The notes under the pieces are model-generated. The model did not search any database. It saw only the letters and a list, made by a program, of their open reading frames with translations, and was not told where the DNA came from. 64,000 nt of DNA, from positions 744,001-808,000 of the forward strand of contig NZ_JAPEOQ010000002.1 of assembly GCF_026341035.1 (NCBI RefSeq), read 5' to 3'. The position numbers and the translations under genes were made by a program. This document shows, one piece after another, positions 9,044 through 16,507 of this stretch. The stretch's first letter is position 1. Every line of letters begins with the position of its first letter. Origin of the DNA: Streptomyces sp. NBC_01016. Its GTDB lineage: Bacteria > Actinomycetota > Actinomycetes > Streptomycetales > Streptomycetaceae.

Positions 9044-9164
9044 AGTCGCCGCACGCCTTCCTGAGTCGAAGGGGGTGGGGTGGGGGTGCCCTTTGTCTTT
9101 GGCAGGACAGGGCGAGGTCCCGGTACGGAGTCGTTATGCGACGCCGTCGCGTGGCCCGTCGGCG

Positions 9165-9194
9165 ACTGTAACTCCCTGATCGATGATCGATCAA
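9165..9194 (-). promoter_or_regulatory. Putative aceE promoter (TTGATC-18-TACAGT)
   Basis: On the minus strand, TTGATC (9194-9189) and TACAGT (9170-9165) are 18 bases apart and fit a housekeeping-type promoter. The start point would be near 9158, about 115 nt before the aceE start codon. Confidence 0.5.
9177..9193. promoter_or_regulatory. Perfect 17-bp palindrome, candidate operator of aceE
   Basis: TGATCGATGATCGATCA reads identically on both strands except for the central base. It covers the putative -35 element and most of the spacer, so a bound protein would block RNA polymerase. The neighbouring GntR/FCD gene is the obvious candidate binder; this is inference. Confidence 0.55.
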
Positions 9195-9303
9195 AGGATT
9201 CACCCGCAAAATCTCTTCAGATCGAGAAAGTCGGCACAGAGTGTCGGCGGTTTTTCTTGATCAGGGCACGGAGTGCCTGGTCAGAGAAGCGGACGGTGAC
9301 CCC

Positions 9304-9927
9304 TCATGCGCGGGGCGCACATCCCAGTACGTGGGCCTTGACCAAGGCCGCGATCTCCGGGTCCCGCCGCCGGAACGCGGCTACCAGATCGGCGTGCTCC
9401 TCCGCGTACGACTGCTGCACCGTGCCCAGCCAGCGGATGGACAGCGCGGTGAAGACCTCGATGCCGAGCCCCTCCCAGGTGTGGAACAGCACGGAGTTGT
9501 CCGCGGCCCGCACCAGCTCCCGGTGGAAGGCGACCGTGTGCCGCACCTGGGCGGTCCCGTCCGCCTCCTGGTCGGCCCTGTAGAGCGCCTCTACGTGGGG
9601 TTCAAGGGCCGAGCAGTCGTCGGCGAGCCGCTCGGCCGCCAGCTCGGCCGCGATGGCCTCCAGGCCCGCCCTGACGGGGTAGGACTCCTCCAGGTCGGCC
9701 GCGGAGAGGTTCCGTACGCGCACGCCCTTGTTCGGCGCCGACTCGATGAGCCGCAGCGACTCCAGCTCCCGCAGCGCCTCCCGCACCGGGGTCTGGGAGA
9801 CCTCAAGCTCGGTCGCGATCCGGCGCTCCACGATGCGCTCGCCCGGCTTCCAGCGGCCGCTGACGATCCCCTCGACGATGTGCTCGCGGATCTGATCGCG
9901 AAGCGAGTGGACGACGGGCGCGGTCAT
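9304..9927 (-). CDS. GntR-family regulator, FadR/FCD subfamily
   Basis: 207 aa. N-terminal winged helix-turn-helix (residues about 5-72): LRDQIREHIVEGIVSGRWKP, then the recognition region VSQTPVREALRELESLRLIE. The C-terminal all-helical FCD domain (about 80-205) has the metal or ligand residues of the family (the RAGLEAIAAELAA, HTVAFHRELV and YAEEHADLVAAFRRRD helices). FCD regulators usually bind organic acids. ATG 9927 is preceded by AAGGAG at a five-base spacing. It lies directly upstream of aceE and downstream of the E2 gene on the same strand, so it probably controls aceE through the palindrome at 9177-9193. Confidence 0.92.
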   Translation of the reverse strand: MTAPVVHSLRDQIREHIVEGIVSGRWKPGERIVERRIATELEVSQTPVREALRELESLRLIESAPNKGVRVRNLSAADLEESYPVRAGLEAIAAELAAERLADDCSALEPHVEALYRADQEADGTAQVRHTVAFHRELVRAADNSVLFHTWEGLGIEVFTALSIRWLGTVQQSYAEEHADLVAAFRRRDPEIAALVKAHVLGCAPRA

Positions 9928-10113
9928 GGGGGCTCCTTGGCAGGGTGGACCCGGTGGGTCGGCGGGGATCCTTAGACAATACGGCCGCTGCCCTGGCCGG
10001 ACGTGGTACGGCCGCGCATGCGACGGGTGATGCCGGTTACAGAGAGCGTTTGTCGGGGGCGGGCTACAGAAGGGGGTGCCCGCCCGGGCGTGCGGCTACG
10101 CACGCGCGCGTAC

Positions 10114-10155
10114 GACGGCGCCCCCGACCGGAAGGTTCCGGTCGGGGGCGCCGTC
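10114..10155 (-). terminator. Strong terminator hairpin after sucB
   Basis: A 20-bp perfect stem (arms 10114-10133 and 10136-10155) with a two-base apex, about 35 nt beyond the sucB stop. The core arm is GGCGCCCCCGACCGGAA. It should separate sucB from the GntR gene. Confidence 0.8.
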
Positions 10156-10162
10156 GTGCACC

Positions 10163-10200
10163 TGCTGTCTTTACAGACCGCGTGCTGTCTTTACAGACCG
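10163..10200. repeat. Tandem 18-bp duplication across the sucB stop codon
   Basis: TGCTGTCTTTACAGACCG occurs at 10163-10180 and again at 10183-10200. The second copy contains the TAA stop of sucB, so the first copy is a duplicated gene end with its own in-phase TAA. Confidence 0.85.
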
Positions 10201-11945
10201 AGCTCGGCGGTGAACTCGCCGGCCTCGAGGATCTGCTTGACCGTCGTCAGGTAGCGGGCGGCGTCCGCGCCGTCCACCAGACGGTGGTCGTAGGAGAGCG
10301 TCACGTACGTCATGTCACGGACGGCGATCGTGTCACCGAGCTCCGGGTCGGAGATGACGACCGGGCGCTTGACCGTGGCGCCGATGCCCAGGATGGCGAC
10401 CTGGTTCGGCGGGACGATGACGGTGTCGAAGAGGGCGCCGCGCGATCCCGTGTTGGAGATCGTGAAGGTCGCGCCGGACAGGTCGTCCGGGGCGATCTTG
10501 TTCGTGCGGACCTTGTCGGCCAGCTCGGCGGTCTTCTTGGCGATGCCCGCGATGTTGAGGTCACCCGCGCCCTTGATGACCGGGGTCATCAGGCCCTTCT
10601 CCGAGTCGACGGCGATGCCGACGTTCTCGGAGTCGAAGTAGGTGATGGTGCCCTCGTCGTAGTTCAGGCGCGCGTTGATGACCGGGTGGGCCTTCAGCGC
10701 CTGGACGGCGGCCTTGACGAAGAACGGCATCGGGGAGAGCTTGACGCCCTCGCGAGCGGCAAAGCCGTTCTTGGCCTTGTTGCGCAGCTTCATCAGCTTG
10801 GTGATGTCGACCTCGATGACCGAGGACAGCTGAGCCTGCTCCTGCAGCGCCTTGTGCATGTTGTCCGCGATGGCCTTGCGGATGCGCGGCAGCTTGACCG
10901 TCTGACCACGGAGCGGCGAAGCCTCCAGGGTCGGGGCGGCCTTGGCGGCGGCCGGGGCGGCAGCGGCCGGAGCCTGGGCCTTGGCGGCCTCGGCAGCGGC
11001 GGTGACGTCCTGCTTGCGGATGCGGCCACCGACGCCGGTGCCCTTGACCGTGGACAGGTCGACGCCGTGCTCGGAGGCGAGCTTGCGCACCAGCGGGGTC
11101 ACGTACGCGCCCTCGTCGGCCGGGGTGGCCGGCGCGGCGGGGGTGGCCGGGGCGGACGGGGCGACCGGGGCCGGAGCGGCCGGCGCGGGGGCCGGAGCAG
11201 CGGGGGCGGCGGGCGCGGCCGGGGCGGCGGGAGCCGCGGGGGCGGCCGGAGCCGGAGCCGGCTCGGGGGCCGGGGCCGGAGCGGCGGCCGGAGCGGCCGG
11301 AGCCGGGGTCTCGGCGGCGGCCGGGGCGGCACCCGGGGCACCGATGACGGCGAGCTTGGCGCCGACCTCGGCGGTCTCGTCCTCGGCGACGGTGATCTCC
11401 AGGAGAACGCCGGCGACGGGGGAGGGGATCTCGGTGTCGACCTTGTCGGTCGAGACCTCGAGCAGCGGCTCGTCCTCCGCGACCTCCTCGCCGACCTCCT
11501 TCAGCCAGCGGGTGACGGTGCCCTCGGTGACCGACTCGCCCAGCGCGGGCAGCACGACGTCGGTACCGGAGGCGCCACCGGCCGGGGCGGCGGGGGCGGC
11601 AGCGGGGGCCGGCTCGGCGGCGGGGGCCGGAGCCTCCTGGGCCGGGGCGGGCTCGGCGGCCGGGGCCTCGGCGGCGGCCGGGGCGGGCGCGGCGGCCTCG
11701 GCACCGGAACCGTCGTCGATGACGGCCAGCTCGGCGCCGACCTCGACGGTCTCGTCCTCGGCGACCTTGATGGAGGCAAGCACGCCGGCGGCGGGCGAGG
11801 GGATCTCGGTGTCGACCTTGTCGGTCGAGACCTCCAGCAGCGGCTCGTCGACCTCGACGCGCTCGCCCTCGGCCTTCAGCCAGCGGGTGACAGTGCCCTC
11901 GGTGACGCTCTCACCGAGCGCCGGAAGGGATACGGAAACCGGCAT
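10191..11945 (-). CDS. sucB: Dihydrolipoamide acyltransferase (E2) with two lipoyl domains
   Basis: 584 aa. Two lipoyl domains (residues about 1-80 and 125-205), each with the lipoylation motif TDKVDTEIPSP (Lys near 42 and 167). Long Ala/Pro linkers follow each domain. The peripheral subunit-binding domain is near 280-313 (YVTPLVRKLASEHGVDLSTV). The catalytic acyltransferase domain runs to the C-terminus with SYDHRLVDGAD near 555 (catalytic His and Asp). Streptomyces genomes usually call it SucB, but in actinobacteria this E2 is shared: it assembles with AceE and Lpd and also serves the Kgd-type 2-oxoglutarate dehydrogenase. Its place between lpd and aceE agrees with the PDH role. ATG 11945 has AAGGAG 11 bases upstream. 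Confidence 0.94.
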   Translation of the reverse strand: MPVSVSLPALGESVTEGTVTRWLKAEGERVEVDEPLLEVSTDKVDTEIPSPAAGVLASIKVAEDETVEVGAELAVIDDGSGAEAAAPAPAAAEAPAAEPAPAQEAPAPAAEPAPAAAPAAPAGGASGTDVVLPALGESVTEGTVTRWLKEVGEEVAEDEPLLEVSTDKVDTEIPSPVAGVLLEITVAEDETAEVGAKLAVIGAPGAAPAAAETPAPAAPAAAPAPAPEPAPAPAAPAAPAAPAAPAAPAAPAPAPAAPAPVAPSAPATPAAPATPADEGAYVTPLVRKLASEHGVDLSTVKGTGVGGRIRKQDVTAAAEAAKAQAPAAAAPAAAKAAPTLEASPLRGQTVKLPRIRKAIADNMHKALQEQAQLSSVIEVDITKLMKLRNKAKNGFAAREGVKLSPMPFFVKAAVQALKAHPVINARLNYDEGTITYFDSENVGIAVDSEKGLMTPVIKGAGDLNIAGIAKKTAELADKVRTNKIAPDDLSGATFTISNTGSRGALFDTVIVPPNQVAILGIGATVKRPVVISDPELGDTIAVRDMTYVTLSYDHRLVDGADAARYLTTVKQILEAGEFTAELGL

Positions 11946-12043
11946 GGTTTCGGTTGCTCCTTAACGATGTGCAATGCGCGGCAACGCAGTGCGGAAGTCT
12001 GTGGTGGTCGGTCGTCGCGCCCCAGGTGCGACAGGGGCGTGGC

Positions 12044-13432
12044 TCAGTCGTGCGAGTGCAGCGGCTTGCCCGCGAGGGCCAGGTGGGCCTCGCCGAGCGC
12101 CTCGTTCTGCGTCGGGTGCGCGTGCACGAGCTGGGCGACCTCGGCGGGCAGCGCTTCCCAGTTGTAGATCAGCTGGGCTTCGCCGACCTGCTCGCCCATG
12201 CGGTCGCCGACCATGTGGACGCCGACCACGGCACCGTCCTTGACCTGCACGAGCTTGATCTCGCCCGTGGTCTTCAGGATCTTGGACTTACCGTTGCCCG
12301 CAAGGTTGTACTTCAGAGCGACGACCTTGTCCGCACCGTAGATCTCCTTGGCCTTGGCCTCGGTGATACCGACGGAGGCGACCTCCGGGTGGCAGTAGGT
12401 CACGCGCGGCACGCCGTCGTAGTCGACCGGAACCGGGTTCAGGCCGGCCAGACGCTCCGCCACCAGCATGCCCTCGGCGAAGCCGACGTGCGCGAGCTGG
12501 AGGGTCGGGACCAGGTCACCGACGGCCGAGACGGTCGGCACGTTGGTCTGCATGTACTCGTCGACGAGGACGTAGCCACGGTCCATGGCGACGCCCTGCT
12601 CCTCGTAGCCGAGGCCCTGGGAGACCGGGCCGCGACCGATGGCGACGAGGAGGACCTCGGCGTCGAAGGTCTTGCCGTCGGCGAGGGTCACGCGGACGCC
12701 GTCCTGCGTGTACTCGGCCTTCTCGAAGAAGGTGCCGAGGTTGAACTTGATGCCGCGCTTGCGGAAGGCGCGCTCCAGGATCTTGGAGCTGTTCTCGTCC
12801 TCGACCGGGACGAGGTGCTTGAGGCCCTCGACGACCGTGACGTCGGTGCCGAAGGACTTCCACGCCGAGGCGAACTCGACGCCGATGACGCCGCCGCCCA
12901 GGACGATCGCGGACTCCGGGACGCGGTCCAGCTTCAGCGCGTGGTCCGAGGAGATGATGCGGTTGCCGTCGATCTCCAGGCCCGGCAGCGACTTCGGCAC
13001 GGAGCCGGTCGCGAGGAGGACATGGCGGCCCTGGACACGCTGGCCGTTGACGTCGACGGACGTCGGGGAGGAGAGCTTGCCCTCGCCCTCGATGTACGTC
13101 ACCTTGCGCGAGGCCACGAGGCCCTGCAGGCCCTTGTACAGGCCGGAGATCACGTCGTCCTTGTACTTGTGGACGGCGTTGATGTCGATGCCCTCGAAGG
13201 TGGCCTTGACACCGAACTGCTCGCTCTCGCGCGCCTGGTCCGCGATCTCACCGGCGTGCAGCAGAGCCTTCGTGGGGATGCAGCCGTTGTGCAGGCACGT
13301 GCCGCCGAGCTTGTTCTTCTCGATCAGGGCGACGTCCAGGCCCAGCTGCGCTCCGCGCAGGGCCGCGGCGTAACCGCCACTGCCACCGCCGAGGATCACT
13401 AGGTCGAAAACGGTGCTGGCGTCGTTCGCCAC
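12044..13432 (-). CDS. lpdA: Dihydrolipoamide dehydrogenase (E3)
   Basis: 462 aa from GTG 13432, which has GGAGG seven bases upstream; the open frame upstream of it is not coding. FAD motif GGGSGGYAAA (residues 15-24), redox-active disulfide GGTCLHNGC (Cys46 and Cys51), NAD motif VLGGGVIGVEFAS, second FAD site SAVGDLV, and the C-terminal catalytic dyad HAHPTQNE. It reoxidises the dihydrolipoyl arm of E2 with NAD. It is transcribed ahead of sucB with a 98-nt gap, so co-transcription is likely. Confidence 0.96.
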   Translation of the reverse strand: MANDASTVFDLVILGGGSGGYAAALRGAQLGLDVALIEKNKLGGTCLHNGCIPTKALLHAGEIADQARESEQFGVKATFEGIDINAVHKYKDDVISGLYKGLQGLVASRKVTYIEGEGKLSSPTSVDVNGQRVQGRHVLLATGSVPKSLPGLEIDGNRIISSDHALKLDRVPESAIVLGGGVIGVEFASAWKSFGTDVTVVEGLKHLVPVEDENSSKILERAFRKRGIKFNLGTFFEKAEYTQDGVRVTLADGKTFDAEVLLVAIGRGPVSQGLGYEEQGVAMDRGYVLVDEYMQTNVPTVSAVGDLVPTLQLAHVGFAEGMLVAERLAGLNPVPVDYDGVPRVTYCHPEVASVGITEAKAKEIYGADKVVALKYNLAGNGKSKILKTTGEIKLVQVKDGAVVGVHMVGDRMGEQVGEAQLIYNWEALPAEVAQLVHAHPTQNEALGEAHLALAGKPLHSHD

Positions 13433-13654
13433 GTCACGTCCTCCATGCATGTGCGCCGTACGCCGGTCTCCGACGACCGGGCGGCGGGGTGTTCGGCCGC
13501 TCGTTCTTCGGCCCTGGGTGAGGGCCCTGTCCTGCCGTACCCCATCCTCGCACTTGTCGGCGGGAGTCGGGACGTCGGGCTGGGGGGTGAGACGGCTGTT
13601 ACACCGGAAACAGCTGTGACGAGCGGGGACAAACACGCAGATTTCGTTCAAAGC

Positions 13655-13690
13655 GAACAGCCCCCGGGGTCGTGCACCCGGGGGCTGTTC
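13655..13690 (-). terminator. Terminator between pepA and lpdA
   Basis: A 14-bp perfect inverted repeat, GAACAGCCCCCGGG, eight-base loop, CCCGGGGGCTGTTC, starts 38 nt after the pepA stop. It should make lpdA depend on its own promoter in the 220-nt space that follows. Confidence 0.75.
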
Positions 13691-13727
13691 AGCGCTTATG
13701 CAGCGATTGCGCGGTGTGTGCGGGGCC

Positions 13728-15278
13728 TCAGCCGAGGTCGCCCGCCGCCGTCCGCTCCGCGAGACGGACCAGCGTGCGGACCGCGGAACCGGTGCCGCCC
13801 TTCGGCGTGTAGCCGAACGGGGCCGACTCGTTGAAGGCCGGGCCCGCGATGTCGAGGTGGGCCCACGTGATGCCCTCGCCGACGAACTCCTGGAGGAACA
13901 GGCCGGCGACCAGGCCGCCGCCCATCCGCTCGCCCATGTTGGCGATGTCGGCGGTGGACGAGTCCATGCCCTTGCGCAGGTCGGCCGGGAGCGGCATCGG
14001 CCAGGCCGGCTCGCCGACCTCCTCGGCGGCCTCGTGGATCGAGCCGCGGAAGGCGTCGTCGTTGGCCATGATGCCGAAGGTGCGGGCGCCGAGCGCCAGC
14101 ATCATCGCGCCGGTCAGCGTCGCGACGTCGACGATCGCGTCCGGAGTCTCCTCGGAGGCCTTGGCGATGGCGTCGGCGAGGACGAGGCGGCCCTCGGCGT
14201 CGGTGTTCAGCACCTCGACCGTCTTGCCCGAGTACATGCGCAGCACGTCGCCGGGGCGGGTGGCCGAGCCCGACGGCATGTTCTCGGCGAGCGCCAGCCA
14301 GCCGGTGACGTTCACCTCGAGGCCGAGCCGCGCGGCGGCGACGACGGCGGCGAACACGGCGGCGGCGCCGGCCATGTCGCACTTCATCGTCTCGTTGTGA
14401 CCGGCGGGCTTCAGCGAGATGCCGCCCGAGTCGTACGTGATGCCCTTGCCGACGAAGGCGAGGTGCTTCTTCGCCTTGGAGCTCTTGTACGAGAGCTTCA
14501 CCAGGCGCGGGGCCGAGGCGGAACCGGCGCCGACGCCGAGGATGCCGCCGTAGCCGCCCTTCTCCAGGGCCTTCTCGTCGAGCACCTGCACCTTGATGCC
14601 GTGCTCCTTGGCCGCGGCCTGGGCGACGGCGGCGAAGGACTCCGGGTTCAGGTCGTTCGGCGGGGTGTTGATCAGGTCGCGGGCGCGGTTGAGCTCCTCG
14701 GCCAGGGCGAGGGCGCGCTCGACGGCCGCCTTGTACGCCTTGTCGCGGGGCTTGCCGCCGAGGATCGCGACCTCGGCGAGCGGGGCCCGGCCGTTCTTCT
14801 TCGCGTCCTTCGGGGCCTTGGCGTCCTTGGCTTCCCGGGCGGACTCCTTGTACGCGTCGAAGGAGTACGCGCCGAGCAGCGCGCCCTCCGCGATCGCGCC
14901 GACGTCCTCGGCGTCGTCGACCGGCAGCGCGAACGCGGCCTTCTTCGAACCGGCCAGGGCGCGGGCCGCGACACCGGCGGCGCGGCGCAGCGCCTCGCTG
15001 TCGTACGCGCCGTCCTTCTCGGGCTCGCCGCCGAGACCGACCGCCAGCACGAGCGGCGCCTTGAGGCCGGACGGCGCCGGGAGCTTGGTCACCTCGCCCT
15101 CGCCGCCACTGGCGCCGAGGGTCTCCAGGACGGAACCGAGCTTTCCGTCGTACGCCTTGTCCACGGCTTCCGCGCCGTGCGCGACGACCGGGCCCTTGTC
15201 GCCCTTCACGACGCCGACGACGATCGCGTCGGCGCGCAGGCCGGTCGCCGCGGCGGTGCTGAGAGTCAGAGCAGTCAC
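13728..15278 (-). CDS. pepA: Leucyl (M17) cytosol aminopeptidase
   Basis: 516 aa, normal length. It removes N-terminal residues from peptides with two metal ions. The catalytic domain shows FVGKGITYDSGGISLKP, the ETMKCDMAGAAAV stretch and the signature NTDAEGRLVLADA (near residues 357-369), which together supply the Lys, Asp and Glu metal ligands and the catalytic Arg. The N-terminal macrodomain-like half ends near residue 180. Start GTG 15278, with GAGGG 11 bases upstream. A frame-shifted long open frame over the same DNA is a shadow. Confidence 0.95.
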   Translation of the reverse strand: MTALTLSTAAATGLRADAIVVGVVKGDKGPVVAHGAEAVDKAYDGKLGSVLETLGASGGEGEVTKLPAPSGLKAPLVLAVGLGGEPEKDGAYDSEALRRAAGVAARALAGSKKAAFALPVDDAEDVGAIAEGALLGAYSFDAYKESAREAKDAKAPKDAKKNGRAPLAEVAILGGKPRDKAYKAAVERALALAEELNRARDLINTPPNDLNPESFAAVAQAAAKEHGIKVQVLDEKALEKGGYGGILGVGAGSASAPRLVKLSYKSSKAKKHLAFVGKGITYDSGGISLKPAGHNETMKCDMAGAAAVFAAVVAAARLGLEVNVTGWLALAENMPSGSATRPGDVLRMYSGKTVEVLNTDAEGRLVLADAIAKASEETPDAIVDVATLTGAMMLALGARTFGIMANDDAFRGSIHEAAEEVGEPAWPMPLPADLRKGMDSSTADIANMGERMGGGLVAGLFLQEFVGEGITWAHLDIAGPAFNESAPFGYTPKGGTGSAVRTLVRLAERTAAGDLG

Positions 15279-15394
15279 GGTGGTGAGGTCCCTCTTTCAT
15301 CGGGTGAACCCCGGCTTCTTCGCCGGGGCCGGGGGTAGTTGGCCCGCCCGGGGCCGAGCCTACGCCCGTCGTTCTTGGGGTGCTTCGTCCAGGT

Positions 15395-15429
15395 GCGCCC
15401 CGCCGCTGGGGCGCTGCCCCCTGCGGGGC
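15395..15429 (-). terminator. Tandem hairpins after cobS
   Basis: Two GC hairpins follow the cobS stop within 45 nt: GCCCC/GGGGC at 15416-15429 and GCGCCCC/GGGGCGC at 15395-15414. A third, CCCCGGC/GCCGGGG, lies at 15309-15328. Termination is inferred from position only. Confidence 0.5.
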
Positions 15430-15438
15430 TTGAACGGC

Positions 15439-16209
15439 TCAGCCCAGTGCCAGGATCACCAGTGTCGCCGTGGCCGCTGTTTCGGCGAGTGCGCCGAAGA
15501 CGTCGCCGGTTACGCCTCCGAATCGGGAGACGCAGCGGCGTGACAGGAGTTCGGCGGCGGCGCAGCCCAGGACGACGGCCAGGGCGGCCTGGACCGAGAG
15601 GGCGGCGGTCACCGCGACCACCACGGCCCCCGTGATCAGCGCCGCCCGCCGCGACACCGTCTCCGCGACCGCCGCGCCGAGGCCCTCGGGGCGGGCGGCC
15701 GGTACGCCGGTGCGGGAGGCGAAGGTCAGGGCGAGGCGCGCGGTCACCGCGGAGACGGTCGCGGCGAGGGCGCCGCGCCACCACGACTGCCCGAACTGGT
15801 CGGCCAGGACGGCGACTTGGGCGAGCAGTGCCAGGACGAGCGTGACCACGCCGAAGGGGCCGATGTCCGACTGCTTCATGATCCGCAGCGCGTCGTCGGC
15901 GGGCTTCCCGCTGCCCAGGCCGTCGGCGACGTCCGCGAGCCCGTCGAGGTGCAGTCCCCGGGTCAGCGCGGCCGGCACCGCGACGGCGGCGACGGCGGCG
16001 AGGAGCGCGTCCGCCCCGAGGAACGTCAACGCCACGCCGACCGCGGCCGCGGCGAGGCCGACGACCAGACCGGCGAGCGGCGCGCAGAGCATCCCGATCC
16101 GGGCGGCCGCACGGTCCCAGCGGGTGACCTTCACCCGAAGAACGGTGAGCGTCCCAAACGCAAAACGCATGCCGTCGGGAAGGGAGGCGGGGGAGGTTGT
16201 CGCAGACAC
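15439..16209 (-). CDS. cobS: Adenosylcobinamide-GDP ribazoletransferase (cobalamin synthase)
   Basis: 256 aa. Integral membrane enzyme joining adenosylcobinamide-GDP and alpha-ribazole in the last part of B12 assembly. The hallmark GLHLDGLADVADGLGSG is near residues 84-100, followed by MKQSDIGPFGV; several hydrophobic helices follow (VVTLVLALLAQVAVLA, ALITGAVVVAVTAALSV, ATLVILALG at the very end). GTG 16209 is chosen to keep the N-terminal LPDGMRFAFGTLTVL, typical of streptomycete CobS; the SD is weak and ATG 16170 is an alternative. It lies downstream of cobT on the same strand, separated by a 298-nt repeat-filled gap. No cobalamin riboswitch is visible. Confidence 0.9.
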   Translation of the reverse strand: MSATTSPASLPDGMRFAFGTLTVLRVKVTRWDRAAARIGMLCAPLAGLVVGLAAAAVGVALTFLGADALLAAVAAVAVPAALTRGLHLDGLADVADGLGSGKPADDALRIMKQSDIGPFGVVTLVLALLAQVAVLADQFGQSWWRGALAATVSAVTARLALTFASRTGVPAARPEGLGAAVAETVSRRAALITGAVVVAVTAALSVQAALAVVLGCAAAELLSRRCVSRFGGVTGDVFGALAETAATATLVILALG

Positions 16210-16244
16210 CGCTGGAGCGTACCCGGCGCTGTGACCAGGCCTTT

Positions 16245-16482
16245 GGGTGGGCAATTCCAGCTCCTGCGGCGGGTGGGCATTTCCAGCCCTGCGGCGTTTG
16301 AGCAGCGGGGTCCGGGGCGGAGCCCCGATCTTTTCAGCCCCGCCGGCGGCTGGACCAATCAAGCCCCTGCGACGGCTGGACCAATCAAGCCCCTGCGACA
16401 GGTAGGTCAATCCAGCCCTGCGGCGGGTGGGCCAATCCAGCCCCGCCGGCGATTGAGGCGCGGGGTCCGGGGCAGAGCCCCG
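16245..16482. repeat. Run of degenerate short repeats with two GC-hairpin copies (cobT-cobS gap)
   Basis: The gap is built from about seven units of roughly 26-30 bp with the core CCAGCCCTGCGGCG(G) or CAAGCCCCTGCGACGG followed by GGTGGGCCAAT or CTGGACCAAT. Two complete hairpin repeats (CCGGGGCGGAGCCCCG types) are embedded at about 16311-16327 and 16467-16482. The short units look like tandem amplifications of one arm of the dispersed repeat. No open frame fits it. Confidence 0.75.
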
Positions 16483-16507
16483 TGGCGTGGGGCCGGGGGG
16501 CCGCCCC

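Noticed and set aside
6449..9064. 871-codon open frame antisense to aceE, and similar long antisense frames over sucB, lpd, the RND exporter and qcr genes
   Set aside because: High G+C DNA makes stop codons rare in shadow frames. These frames are rich in Arg, Gly, Val and Asp-His runs without any domain, and the opposite strand encodes full-length known proteins.
9255..9280. Terminator for the GntR gene at GGCAC-TCC-GTGCC
   Set aside because: The stem is only five to seven pairs and is followed by A-rich, not U-rich, sequence on the transcript strand.
13696..15300. 534-codon frame overlapping pepA on the same strand
   Set aside because: It is the +1 shadow of pepA; the Arg-rich translation has no family, while the pepA frame shows the complete M17 signature.
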